DNA from: Ravibacter sp964559125
GTDB lineage: Bacteria; Bacteroidota; Bacteroidia; Cytophagales; Spirosomataceae
Direction: 5' to 3'
Assembly: GCA_964559125.1 (NCBI GenBank)
Contig: CAZLGW010000011.1
Span: 1-64,000 of the forward strand
Length of the DNA: 64,000 nucleotides
In this document: positions 26,041 to 35,287 of the stretch, one piece after another
How the letters are laid out: each line of letters opens with the position of its first letter
Position numbering within the stretch: the stretch's first letter is position 1
Made by a program: the position numbers and the translations under genes
Notes under the pieces: model-generated
Seen by the model: only the letters and a program-made list of their open reading frames with translations
Told to the model about the DNA's origin: nothing
Database searches by the model: none

Positions 26041-29000
26041 CTAATGATGGTTTTCTTCGTGGTCGTGATGCTCAGCGTGTTCACCGATAATATCTTCGCA
26101 ATGCCACATCCGGGATCGTACGGATTGTGGTGGCTGGGTGCTGGCGCCGCCCGATTTGGCATCGAGAGATTTCTGGATCAGGCGGGCTTTTTCGGCAGAC
26201 ATCAGCTGTTGTCTCTGCCTGTCTTCCTCCCTGGAAAAATATACCTTCCCTTCGATGAGGGTGTACTCCGGGCGGGCATAGACCGATAGGGGATGGTCGT
26301 TCCACAGCACGAGGTCGGCGTCTTTGCCGGTTTTGATGCTGCCGATGCGGTGATCCATTCCCAGTAGCCTGGCAGGATTGAGCGTAACCATTTTTAAGGC
26401 TTCTGTTTCGGAAACTCCGCCGAAAGCTATGGTCTTGGCCGCTTCCTGGTTAAGTCTCCTTGCCATTTCCGCGTCGTCCGAATTGATGGCTACGGTAATG
26501 CCTTCTTTTGCCATAATCGCCGCGTTGTACGGGATGGCCTCCTTTACCTCCATTTTATAGGCCCACCAGTCTGCAAAAGCCGAACCGCCGATTTTACGTT
26601 TTGCCATTTTATCGGCAACCTTGTAGCCCTCCAGGATATGTGTAAAAGTATTGATCCTGAACTTCAGCGAATCGGCTACACTCATCAGCATATTGATTTC
26701 CGACTGCACGTAGGAGTGACAAGTGATGTGCCTCTCACCGTTCAGTATTTCGACAAGTGCGTCCAGCTCCAGGTCTTTCCGCGGCGGAACAACTCCTTTT
26801 TTGTTTTTAAGCTCGCCGTAAGATTTCCAGGTGGCTTCATATTCCTTCGCCCTGATAAAATGATCGTAGTATACCTGTTCTACGCCCATGCGGGTTTGCG
26901 GATAGCGGACCCTGACAGCTTCTCCCCAGTTGGATTGCTTGACATTCTCTCCTAATGCAAACTTGATGTACCGCGCCTCCGGGATCCAGAGCTTATCGGG
27001 CGATTCTCCCCATTTGAGTTTGATGACCGCGCTCTGGCCGCCTATGGCATTGGCCGACCCGTGAAGCAGTTGGCTGGTAGTTACCCCGCCAGCCAGTTGC
27101 CGGTAGATATTGACGTCATCCGGGTTGATCGCATCTTTCATCCTTACTTCTGCCGAGCTGGACTGGGATCCTTCGTTTACGCCGAAAAGCGCTATATGAG
27201 AATGTTCGTCCACAAGACCGGGCGTAAGATGCCTGCCCCTGGCGTCGACCACCCTGCTCCCGGAGGGGGCATTCAAGCCTTTGCCGATGCTTCGGATCTT
27301 ACCGTCTTGTACGAGTACGTCCGTATCTTCCAATGTCCCTTCATTTTCCATTGTCCAGACAGTGGCATTTTTGAAAAGGATGGTCTCCGCAACAGGCAAC
27401 TTCTCAAGCCCAAGGCCTACGAAAGGATAAACCGTCGGGGCAATTGACGGAATTTTCAGCGAATCGGGCGTATTTCCCGGTTTCACATACGGGCTGGTCC
27501 TGACGGCTTTCCATACCACTTTGTCTCCCCCGGGGAGCTCTCCGCTGCCGTCTATATCGTTTCCTCTGACCCAGCCGGTAAATCTTGAGACGCCGGTACT
27601 TTTTCCCGGCATGCGGTAGGTGAGGGTCAGCAGGTTGTTGTGTATATTGACGCCGGGAGTAACCGTAGCTGAGTCACCGAGCACAAGGTGATAGAGCGGT
27701 TTGTTAAGGGCTCCTTTTACAGACAATTTCCCGGTACGCTGATTATTGACAAAGAAATCATATTCTCCCCGCAGGTCCGGTACATCTGCCCCGGGCATGG
27801 CATAACGCTTACCCTGTATCCAGTTTTCATATAAGACTGTTTCTTCGTCGAAGATGTCCCCCGAAGTGACCAGGAAATTGGCAATAAGGCCTTTTCTGAG
27901 GCTTCCCAGCAGGTCGGACGCCCGGATAAACCTGGCCGGCGCCGCTGTGAGGGCTTCCAGGGCCTTTTCTCGCGAGAGACCGTATGAAATGGCTTTCCGG
28001 AGGTTGACGAGCAGGTCAGACCGTTTTTTGAGTCCGTGACTGGTAACCGCGAAGTCTATCCCGGCCTTTTCGAGCGCAGCCAGGTTTCCGGGGGCGGCTT
28101 CCCAATGCTTCATTTCGGCGAGTGTGACCACTTCTGCATCCCAGGGATCTGATACTTCGTAAGCATCGGGAAAGTTGACGGGGACGATAACAGGCGCTTT
28201 GCTTGCCTTTATTTCGTCGAGACGCTGATATTCATCGCCTCCTCCCCTGATAATGAACTGTATCCCGAATTCGTCTCCGACCTGGTCGGCTCTCAGGAGG
28301 GACCATTTGTTGCCGGCATCGAAAACAGCGGGTAGCGACCTGATCCCGGCCAGGGCTTCCAGCGACAGGTTCTGTTCTTTACTACTTCCTCCCTTTTCAT
28401 ACCAGTCGGTGTCATAAAGAGTCTGCCTCAGCAAGGCGACCGACCCCATAACGCTGTTGGGATAGTTTTGGGTCGAGCTTCCTTTGCCGAACGAATAAAA
28501 GGCAGCTGCATCCGTCCTGATCATAACGGTATTGCGCGGCTCGTTTGCCAGTGTAGCCAGAGCGCCGGTACCCCTGATGATACCGTCGGGCGTATGGGTA
28601 ACGACACTTCCGAAACCTGTGTTCCTGTATTCGGCAGCTTTTGTTTCGTTTGTGGCAAACAAGCCGGCGGCTCTTCGTTCGGAATGGATAGCCTGGTTCC
28701 AGCCGAATATGCCCCTTTTATTGGATTCAAGCTGGGGAGCTCCGCCGGTACCCCCGCTGCTTTCGCCGGGGATAGTTTCAGGCACGCCGTAAGATGACTG
28801 CAGGTCTAAGAAAGAAGGATACAGGTATTTTCCTTTGAGGTCGTAAACGACTGTTCCTTTCGGTATGACCACGTTCCTGCCTATATCGCGTATGTAGCCG
28901 TTTTCTACCAGGAGCGTGGCGTTGGTAAGCCGCGTGGCCTTGTCTGCGATGATGGTGGCATTGGTAAATGCATAGAGTCCTGCCCGCTGGTCATAAGGGC

Positions 29001-29097
29001 CGTTCCTGGGAAAAGTCTGCTGGCCGGATGCATACCAGGCGCCCGGGCCGGCCAAACCAAAAATAAAAAGGAGAAGTCGAAGAAGTCCGGTTTTCAT
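26041..29097 (-). CDS. Secreted tandem amidohydrolase, degenerate N-half and intact C-half
   Basis: 1018 residues with a signal peptide (about 1-25). Two amidohydrolase modules are fused. In the first (about 40-440) the metal-binding block reads PSFLDLQSSYG at 94-104, without HxH. In the second (about 575-980) it reads PGLVDEHSHI near 632, with later ligands CHSY near 792, FTHIL near 816 and NSDDA near 870, so this half looks catalytic. Both halves end in the typical NPARLLG / SLRKGLIANF block. Homologues are imidazolonepropionase-like metallo-hydrolases, perhaps peptidases. The extreme C-terminus is a His-rich tail (GEHAEHHDHEENHH). ATG at 29097. Confidence 0.9.
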   Translation of the reverse strand: MKTGLLRLLLFIFGLAGPGAWYASGQQTFPRNGPYDQRAGLYAFTNATIIADKATRLTNATLLVENGYIRDIGRNVVIPKGTVVYDLKGKYLYPSFLDLQSSYGVPETIPGESSGGTGGAPQLESNKRGIFGWNQAIHSERRAAGLFATNETKAAEYRNTGFGSVVTHTPDGIIRGTGALATLANEPRNTVMIRTDAAAFYSFGKGSSTQNYPNSVMGSVALLRQTLYDTDWYEKGGSSKEQNLSLEALAGIRSLPAVFDAGNKWSLLRADQVGDEFGIQFIIRGGGDEYQRLDEIKASKAPVIVPVNFPDAYEVSDPWDAEVVTLAEMKHWEAAPGNLAALEKAGIDFAVTSHGLKKRSDLLVNLRKAISYGLSREKALEALTAAPARFIRASDLLGSLRKGLIANFLVTSGDIFDEETVLYENWIQGKRYAMPGADVPDLRGEYDFFVNNQRTGKLSVKGALNKPLYHLVLGDSATVTPGVNIHNNLLTLTYRMPGKSTGVSRFTGWVRGNDIDGSGELPGGDKVVWKAVRTSPYVKPGNTPDSLKIPSIAPTVYPFVGLGLEKLPVAETILFKNATVWTMENEGTLEDTDVLVQDGKIRSIGKGLNAPSGSRVVDARGRHLTPGLVDEHSHIALFGVNEGSQSSSAEVRMKDAINPDDVNIYRQLAGGVTTSQLLHGSANAIGGQSAVIKLKWGESPDKLWIPEARYIKFALGENVKQSNWGEAVRVRYPQTRMGVEQVYYDHFIRAKEYEATWKSYGELKNKKGVVPPRKDLELDALVEILNGERHITCHSYVQSEINMLMSVADSLKFRINTFTHILEGYKVADKMAKRKIGGSAFADWWAYKMEVKEAIPYNAAIMAKEGITVAINSDDAEMARRLNQEAAKTIAFGGVSETEALKMVTLNPARLLGMDHRIGSIKTGKDADLVLWNDHPLSVYARPEYTLIEGKVYFSREEDRQRQQLMSAEKARLIQKSLDAKSGGASTQPPQSVRSRMWHCEDIIGEHAEHHDHEENHH

Positions 29098-29275
29098 AGT
29101 GTCAGGTTCATTACCATTTAATGATAATGTATTCCTGCAAATTTACCAAGGAGGCAGCCTGGAAATTTACCGGTAGCGCCAGCGGGGATCCTATATTATT
29201 TGTTTGTAGATTAGGGGTCAGAGTCAGGAATTTATCCCGGGAAACAGAAGATCCGCCAGCCAATAAACGACCTTT

Positions 29276-29650
29276 ATGATGAATGACTATGACCAGTATT
29301 ATCTCGAGAGAAAGGAGCCGGTTAAAAGCTGTCTGCTGGCATTGCGCCGTATTATTCTCGGGCAGGACCCCGCCATAACCGAGACACGGAAGTGGGGTAT
29401 GCCCTGCTTCTGCTATCATCAGAAAATGTTCTGCTATCTCTGGACCGACAAAAAAACCGGCGACCCTTATATACTGATGGTAGAAGGGAAATACCTGTAC
29501 CATCCGCAACTGGAGCAGGGCGAGCGTTCGAGGATGAAGATTTTCAGGGTCGATCCCGGGGAGGATCTGCCTGTAGAGAGTATTGAGCTTATTCTTAAAG
29601 AAGCCCTGGATTTGTATCGGGAAGGGGTGATCAAGTTGCGGGGAAGGTAG
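29276..29650 (+). CDS. DUF1801 domain protein
   Basis: 124 residues resembling the DUF1801/YdhG family: VKSCLLALRRIILGQDPAITETRKWGMPCF (quoted in part: ETRKWGMPCFCYH), YLWTDKKTGDPYILM and a C-terminal helix LILKEALDLYREGV. Small soluble cytosolic protein of unknown role. Two adjacent ATG codons (29276 and 29279) are possible starts. It stands alone, divergent from the tandem amidohydrolase gene. Confidence 0.8.
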   Translation: MMNDYDQYYLERKEPVKSCLLALRRIILGQDPAITETRKWGMPCFCYHQKMFCYLWTDKKTGDPYILMVEGKYLYHPQLEQGERSRMKIFRVDPGEDLPVESIELILKEALDLYREGVIKLRGR

Positions 29651-29944
29651 GCGGCAGGTTAGCCGGAATTCACTGGTATGGAAAAAAAGTATTGAGATGT
29701 TGTTCTCTGTTTTGTTTTTATCATTGCATTAGATTCAACATCGGATCCGCTTTATTCTAACTGTCGCAATGTAAGCTATCAATTCCGGCTATTGTTGATT
29801 CCGGATACAACTCCGGGCTTCTCTATCGTATAGCCACATAATTAAATTTTACCTTTCTGTAAAGGTATGCAGTATTCCGCTGGGTTGATCCGCTAGGCGT
29901 CTGACAGGGAAGAATAGCGCAAACGCTGTACCTGGTCGTTAACT
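29651..29944. other. Intergenic region upstream of the ECF sigma operon
   Basis: 294 AT-rich bases. It holds an 11-base inverted pair (TAGCCGGAATT at 29660 and AATTCCGGCTA at 29781, about 110 bases apart), a third related ATTCCGGATA at 29798, and the hairpin at 29850-29867. No gene visible. Confidence 0.45.
29850..29867. promoter_or_regulatory. Inverted repeat upstream of ECF sigma gene
   Basis: TACCTTT and AAAGGTA pair perfectly around CTGT, 78 bases before the sigma factor ATG. It could be an operator or a leader hairpin. Confidence 0.35.
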
Positions 29945-30535
29945 ATGAATGATTTAAAAAAAAGTGATGAAGAACTGTGGCAGCTAGTCAGGGAGGATCA
30001 CGAAAATTCGTTTAATCAGTTGATGGAACGATATCTGCCTTCATTAATTCATTATGGCAGTAAATTCTCCGATGACCGGGCGCTGGTTCAGGATTGCGTG
30101 CAGGACATACTGGCGGAGCTTTGGATGAAGCGGACACGTGAGTCATCTATTTTGTCCCTGCGGGCATACCTGTTTGCGGCTGTCCGTCATAGTGTATGCA
30201 GGGAAGCAAAAAAAGTCGGAAAGACCGGAATGCTCGATGAAAATGAAGAATATTCTTCATTTGAAGCCGTATTTTCAATAGAGGAGGCCTGGATTGCCGA
30301 TGAGGCGGAACGCGAAAGACTGGGTAAGTTAAATCATCTGATTAACCGGCTGCCTCCCCGTCAGAAAGAAATCATATATCTTCGTTACTACCAGGGGCTT
30401 GAAAAAAATCAGATCGCGGAGGTGTTGAACATCCACTATCAATCGGTTTCAAACCTGCTTCACCGGACATTAACCGCCCTTCGAAAACAATTTACCGTAT
30501 TGCTCTACATACTTTTAGCCTTGAAATGGCCGTGA
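29945..30535 (+). CDS. ECF RNA polymerase sigma factor (FecI-like)
   Basis: 196 residues: region 2 (about 20-90) with LVQDCVQDILAELWMKR and region 4 (about 130-190) with LPPRQKEIIYLRYYQGLEKNQIAEVLNIHYQSVSNLLHR (quoted in part: RQKEIIYLRYYQG). This is an extracytoplasmic-function sigma of the kind partnered with FecR anti-sigma factors in glycan loci. It should direct RNA polymerase to the fecR-susCD locus when released by FecR. ATG at 29945; the neighbouring fecR starts 119 bases on. Confidence 0.93.
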   Translation: MNDLKKSDEELWQLVREDHENSFNQLMERYLPSLIHYGSKFSDDRALVQDCVQDILAELWMKRTRESSILSLRAYLFAAVRHSVCREAKKVGKTGMLDENEEYSSFEAVFSIEEAWIADEAERERLGKLNHLINRLPPRQKEIIYLRYYQGLEKNQIAEVLNIHYQSVSNLLHRTLTALRKQFTVLLYILLALKWP

Positions 30536-30654
30536 GCCTCCAGGGCGGCGGCGCCCTCTAAAAACATACCGGCTTCAAATTTTTCTTCAAATTTTTATTT
30601 TTCTGATGAGTACGTTTAAGTGTCCGGAGACCCTTATAGGAAAAGACAATCTCT

Positions 30655-31743
30655 ATGAAAGGTTGGACAGAGTACACATCCACCGATGAATTTGCAGCTG
30701 ACGGCACATTCCGAAACTGGGTAGCGTCCGGGACTTACGGTCAGGAAGAACATCTGTTTACACGATTTCTGGCCAGAAACGCACATCTTATTCCCCTGGC
30801 CGATGAGGCCGCAGACCTGCTCCGGGTAACGGTTTTTCCCGGCGAAAAGCTGACTGATGAGGAGCTGAAGGCACAGGTGGAAGCGACTTGGGAAAAAATC
30901 AGGCTTAAGGGAAAAACAGGGGCCTTTCCTGCAAATCTGCAGCGGCGGCTCTGGTTCCGCTGGGCAGCGGCGGCAGTGCTGGCAATTGCCGGAGGCCTTG
31001 CCTTGCTCGAATATCAGAAAACTACAATCCCGCTCCGGGTATCTTCGGATTTTTCGGATCACCCGGACAATTGGGAAGTAATTACTAACCGGACGCCCGA
31101 TGTGAGCCCCCTCAGCTTATCCGATGGCAGTATGGTCTGGCTTGAACCGGGTAGTGAGCTGCGTTATCCTGCCGCTTTTGTACCGGAAAAACGGGAGGTA
31201 GTATTGAATGGCGGGGCTTTCTTTGAAGTCTCAAAAAACGCCCGGCAACCGTTTTATGTAAAAACACACCATCTGGTTACAAGGGTAGCCGGGACCAGCT
31301 TCCTCGTCAAGACCCTGGAAGGTAACAAAGGTACGATCGTTCAGGTCCGTACCGGGAAAGTGCTGGTTTACAGGGTAGAGAGTGGAGAGGGAGAAGCCCC
31401 CGTTGCACTGGAGGCCAACCAGCAGTTGCGCGTAAACGGAGATTCCGGAGTATTGCTGGCGGAGTCGGTCAGCCAGCCGTCGGAGCTTTCTGAGCGACTC
31501 GATGAACACCATTTTGAATATTCGGACGTCCCTGTATCGTTGGTGCTTAACGCCCTTTCTGCCGCCTATGGCCTGTCGGTAGAGTATAATGAAGCTGATT
31601 TCCGGAATTGCCGGATCACTACCGCTTTAACAGACGAGCCCCTTACCGAAAAGCTGAACATTCTGGCGGAAACGATTGGTGCCGGAACCCGGGCCGAATT
31701 AGACGGTAATAGAATCCGGATCACGGGGAAGGGGTGTCCTTAA
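30655..31743 (+). CDS. FecR family anti-sigma factor
   Basis: 362 residues. A cytoplasmic N-terminal part (1-100) that binds sigma, one transmembrane helix (about 102-118) and a periplasmic FecR domain (about 120-260; SDGSMVWLEPGSELRYP, GGAFFEVSKNARQPFYV, TRVAGTSFLVKT) followed by a DUF4974-like C-terminal domain (about 280-360) of the secretin/TonB-short-N fold. It relays a signal from the SusC STN domain to the sigma factor. ATG at 30655. Confidence 0.93.
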   Translation: MKGWTEYTSTDEFAADGTFRNWVASGTYGQEEHLFTRFLARNAHLIPLADEAADLLRVTVFPGEKLTDEELKAQVEATWEKIRLKGKTGAFPANLQRRLWFRWAAAAVLAIAGGLALLEYQKTTIPLRVSSDFSDHPDNWEVITNRTPDVSPLSLSDGSMVWLEPGSELRYPAAFVPEKREVVLNGGAFFEVSKNARQPFYVKTHHLVTRVAGTSFLVKTLEGNKGTIVQVRTGKVLVYRVESGEGEAPVALEANQQLRVNGDSGVLLAESVSQPSELSERLDEHHFEYSDVPVSLVLNALSAAYGLSVEYNEADFRNCRITTALTDEPLTEKLNILAETIGAGTRAELDGNRIRITGKGCP

Positions 31744-31788
31744 TCTCATAAATCTTTTATACGCATGAAATAGCGCTTCATACAAAAA

Positions 31789-31865
31789 GAAGCCAGGAAC
31801 TCTGACACTCCTGGCTTCGGGTCCCGTCTGAGTTGACGCTCAATCGCGTTCCGGGAGTGGAACGC
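31789..31865 (+). promoter_or_regulatory. Two hairpins in the fecR-susC leader
   Basis: Hairpin 1: GAAGCCAGGA (31789-31798) pairs perfectly with 31809-31818 across a ten-base loop. Hairpin 2: GCGTTCC (31846-31852) pairs with GGAACGC (31859-31865) across six bases. Neither is followed by a T tract; a role in mRNA processing, differential expression of susC or antisense control is possible. Confidence 0.4.
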
Positions 31866-31904
31866 AGGACGTAGTTTTCTTATGGTCTCTTACCAATTAA
31901 AAAC

Positions 31905-34900
31905 ATGAACAATTTTACAAAAAACTATCGACGGTTCGTCGGGAAGGCTTTCTATTTTATGAAAATTTCGGCTTTTCCCTTGTTTTTACTCGGCTGGCTG
32001 GCTACTGTATCGGCTGCTCATCCGCTGCTCAGTCAGGACCTTCTGGCCCGGCGGATCAGTATTAAAGTTGAAAAAGCACCGCTTAAAGAAGTGCTCAGGC
32101 AGTTGAACAGGCAGGCGGACATACGTTTTTCCTACAACAGCAAGCAGATCGATGTGGAGGTTCCGGTAAGCCTGGTATCTGCCAACGAGCCGCTCGGACG
32201 GGTACTGGAGCGACTGCTGACCCCACTTGGGATTGGCTATACGGTCTATTCACGCCTGGTGGTTCTCCGATCACCGGATCCGGGGAAAAGTATGACTGAG
32301 GCCGACTCAAGCAAAGTAGTTCCGCTTCCTGCCGAACAGACTGTGACCGGCCACGTGGCAGATGAAAAAGGAGAACCTTTGCCGGGAGTAAGCATTCTGG
32401 TGAAAGGTACGCAGCGGGGGATCATTACGGATACAAACGGGAATTTTTCAATCGATGTGCCGGACGTTAATGCGGTTTTGGTGTTTTCGTTTGTAGGATA
32501 CATAACTCGGGAAATCGCCGTGGCTGATCAGACAAGACTGGATATCGTGCTGGAAGTAGATGAAAAATCGCTGGATGAGGTAGTGGTAGTGGGGTACGGG
32601 ACGGTAAAGAAAAGCGATCTGACAGGGTCGGTGGGCTCCCTGAAGGATAAAGATTTTAACCAGGGGGTAGTGACAACCGTACAACAACTCATGCAGGGAA
32701 AGCTGGCGGGAGTACAAGTCATTCAGAATGACGGAAAGCCGGGAGGAGGAATTTCTGTTTCCGTCCGCGGTGTCGGCTCAATAAACTCGGGAACCGGGCC
32801 ACTCTATGTAATAGACGGGCTTCCGTCGGAAAACATCAATTTCATTAACCCTTCGGATATCGAATCGATCGAAGTGCTTAAGGATGCTTCCGCGACAGCC
32901 ATATACGGAGCCAGGGGAGCCAACGGAGTCGTGCTCCTGACTACAAAGAAAGGTTCGGCAGGGAAGCTCCAGGTTAGCTATGATGCATACGCAGGCGTAC
33001 AGAACGTGATCAGGCGCCTGGGGGTTATGAATGCAGAAGATTATCAGAGAACAGTGAACGACCTGATCAGCGCCGGTGGAGGAGCTCAGTCGGAACGGGT
33101 CGCGGAGATACAGGACGGAGGCACCGACTGGCAACGGATGGTATATAACCAGAATGCCGTTATTCACAGTCATAACCTTTCGCTCTCGGGAGGAACCGGC
33201 AAGACCCGGTATTTCGTAGGCTTCAATCTGTTCGACCAGGACGGAGTGGTGAGGAATACCGCTTTCCGGCGCTATAGTACCCGTGTCAACCTGGAGCACA
33301 AAACCGACGAAAAGTTTGTAATGGGACTGAACCTGAGCGCTTCCTATATCAGGGACAGGAACATCCCTTCGGGCTTTGCTATCAATGAGAGCGGAGGCGT
33401 TCTGTATTCCGCCTATAACTACGATCCGACAGTGGCGCCGTATAAGGAAGACGGGACATACAACCTTTCTCCGTTTATGACCATGGATAACCCCCTGGCA
33501 TTGGTATACGGGAAGAATACCTATATAGATCGCTTTAAAACATTCGGTACGTTTTTTGCAGAGTATTTTTTACTGCCGGAGCTTTCTTTTAAGGTGAATG
33601 TCGGCGGCGATATCAACACACATACCACAGACAGCTACGTTGACAGGACTACGATTGAGGGCAGGGCTAACGACGGGGTCGGTTCTTTCAACCGGTCTAC
33701 CAATACCAATTTTCTTGCAGAAGGTCTTCTCAATTTCAACCGTACGGTCGGGATACATGGTTTGAACGCCGTACTCGGTGTTACCACCCAGCGTTTCTCT
33801 TCAGCAGACGTTAACGGAACCGGTAGAGGGTTTCCCAGCGATATTACACGGACTTACAATTTCGGCTCTGCTACTCCGACACTTTATACAATGGGAAGCT
33901 CAAAGGAAGCCAATAAACTGCTTTCCTACCTCGGGCGGGTCAACTATTCTCTCCTGGACAAATATCTGGTCACGGCAAGTTTCCGGATCGACGGGTCTTC
34001 GAGGTTCGGTGCAAACAACCGTTTCGGCTATTTCCCTTCTTTTGCAGCGGCATGGAAAATTGAAAACGAAACTTTTTTCCAGCCCCTGACCGATGTGGTC
34101 AACACCTTCAAGCTGCGTGCGAGTTGGGGCAGAACGGGTAACCAGGAGATAAGCAACTACGAGGCGCTGACCACCTTCGGCAACGGACCCGTATCCGTAT
34201 TTGACGACCGGCAGGTCAAAACCTTTCAGCCCACCCGTATCGGGAATCCCAACCTGAAGTGGGAAACCACCGAGCAAACAAACATCGGGATCGACTACGG
34301 ACTGTTTGGGAACCGCATACAGGGAACGATAGATTATTACAAAAAGGTGACGTTTGATATGCTGCTGAATATGCCCATTCCTACTACGACAGGCTATGCC
34401 TTCCAGAGGCAGAATGTCGGAAAAATTCAAAACTCGGGCTGGGAATTCGGTATTACTTCCTACAATTTAAAGACGCGGGCTCTTGACTGGACAACCCAGC
34501 TGACATTCAATACACTGAAAAATGTTGTACTCGACCTCGGCGGAGCGCCGCAGATTATCACGGGAAGTGCCGGTTTTTCAAACCAGATAGCCGTTATCAG
34601 GGAGGGGGCGCCGCTACGATCTTTTTACGGCTACCAGGTGGAAGGCATCTGGCAGGAAGGCGACGATCTCTCTCAAACCAAAGACAACGTGGCGCCGGGA
34701 GATTTCAGGTATAAAGATGTAGATGGGAACGGTATGGTGAATGCCGACGACCGACAGATCCTGGGCAATTCGTTTCCGGATATGATCTGGTCTGTGGGCA
34801 ATACCTTCTCGCTCGGTAATTTCAGCCTGTACGTATTTTTTGAGGGGCAAAACGGTGTCAGCATGTTCAACGGCAATATGGCGGAGACCTATTTCCCGAT

Positions 34901-35267
34901 AAGCCTGAGAAGGAACCGCCTGGCGGAACCTTTGCTCAACCGGTGGACACCCCAGAATCCTTCTTCGGTATACCCTTCGTTCGTAAATCCTATGGGGCAG
35001 GGGCAGAAATCGGTAAACAGCTATACGGTGGAAGATGCTTCCTATGCGAGGCTCAATACCATGAAACTTAGCTACCGGCTGCCTTTCAAAGGCAAGGTCT
35101 TCAGCGCTGGTACAGTTTTCGTAACCGGGCAGAATCTATATACCTGGACGCGCTATAAGGGTATAGATCCGGCTGTAAACCCTAACGGAGGCACCAATCT
35201 CCGGATCGACTTCAACGTCTACCCGCTTGCCAGGACCTTTATGGCCGGCTTTAATCTTCAGTTATAA
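31905..35267 (+). CDS. SusC/RagA TonB-dependent outer membrane transporter with STN domain
   Basis: 1120 residues. Signal peptide (about to residue 45), then a secretin/TonB-short-N (STN) domain (about 45-120), a carboxypeptidase-regulatory-like beta-sandwich (about 148-215, TGHVADEKGEPLPGVSILVKG), a TonB-box-like SLDEVVVVGYG near 225, the plug (LYVIDGLPSENINFINPSDIESIEV, quoted in part: DIESIEVLKDASATAIYGARG) and a 22-strand barrel up to a terminal aromatic-poor AGFNLQL. The STN domain marks it as a signalling transducer linked to FecR, as well as an importer. It pairs with the SusD-like lipoprotein 20 bases downstream. Confidence 0.95.
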   Translation: MNNFTKNYRRFVGKAFYFMKISAFPLFLLGWLATVSAAHPLLSQDLLARRISIKVEKAPLKEVLRQLNRQADIRFSYNSKQIDVEVPVSLVSANEPLGRVLERLLTPLGIGYTVYSRLVVLRSPDPGKSMTEADSSKVVPLPAEQTVTGHVADEKGEPLPGVSILVKGTQRGIITDTNGNFSIDVPDVNAVLVFSFVGYITREIAVADQTRLDIVLEVDEKSLDEVVVVGYGTVKKSDLTGSVGSLKDKDFNQGVVTTVQQLMQGKLAGVQVIQNDGKPGGGISVSVRGVGSINSGTGPLYVIDGLPSENINFINPSDIESIEVLKDASATAIYGARGANGVVLLTTKKGSAGKLQVSYDAYAGVQNVIRRLGVMNAEDYQRTVNDLISAGGGAQSERVAEIQDGGTDWQRMVYNQNAVIHSHNLSLSGGTGKTRYFVGFNLFDQDGVVRNTAFRRYSTRVNLEHKTDEKFVMGLNLSASYIRDRNIPSGFAINESGGVLYSAYNYDPTVAPYKEDGTYNLSPFMTMDNPLALVYGKNTYIDRFKTFGTFFAEYFLLPELSFKVNVGGDINTHTTDSYVDRTTIEGRANDGVGSFNRSTNTNFLAEGLLNFNRTVGIHGLNAVLGVTTQRFSSADVNGTGRGFPSDITRTYNFGSATPTLYTMGSSKEANKLLSYLGRVNYSLLDKYLVTASFRIDGSSRFGANNRFGYFPSFAAAWKIENETFFQPLTDVVNTFKLRASWGRTGNQEISNYEALTTFGNGPVSVFDDRQVKTFQPTRIGNPNLKWETTEQTNIGIDYGLFGNRIQGTIDYYKKVTFDMLLNMPIPTTTGYAFQRQNVGKIQNSGWEFGITSYNLKTRALDWTTQLTFNTLKNVVLDLGGAPQIITGSAGFSNQIAVIREGAPLRSFYGYQVEGIWQEGDDLSQTKDNVAPGDFRYKDVDGNGMVNADDRQILGNSFPDMIWSVGNTFSLGNFSLYVFFEGQNGVSMFNGNMAETYFPISLRRNRLAEPLLNRWTPQNPSSVYPSFVNPMGQGQKSVNSYTVEDASYARLNTMKLSYRLPFKGKVFSAGTVFVTGQNLYTWTRYKGIDPAVNPNGGTNLRIDFNVYPLARTFMAGFNLQL

Positions 35268-35287
35268 CCCAGGTAAAAGGTAATAAG

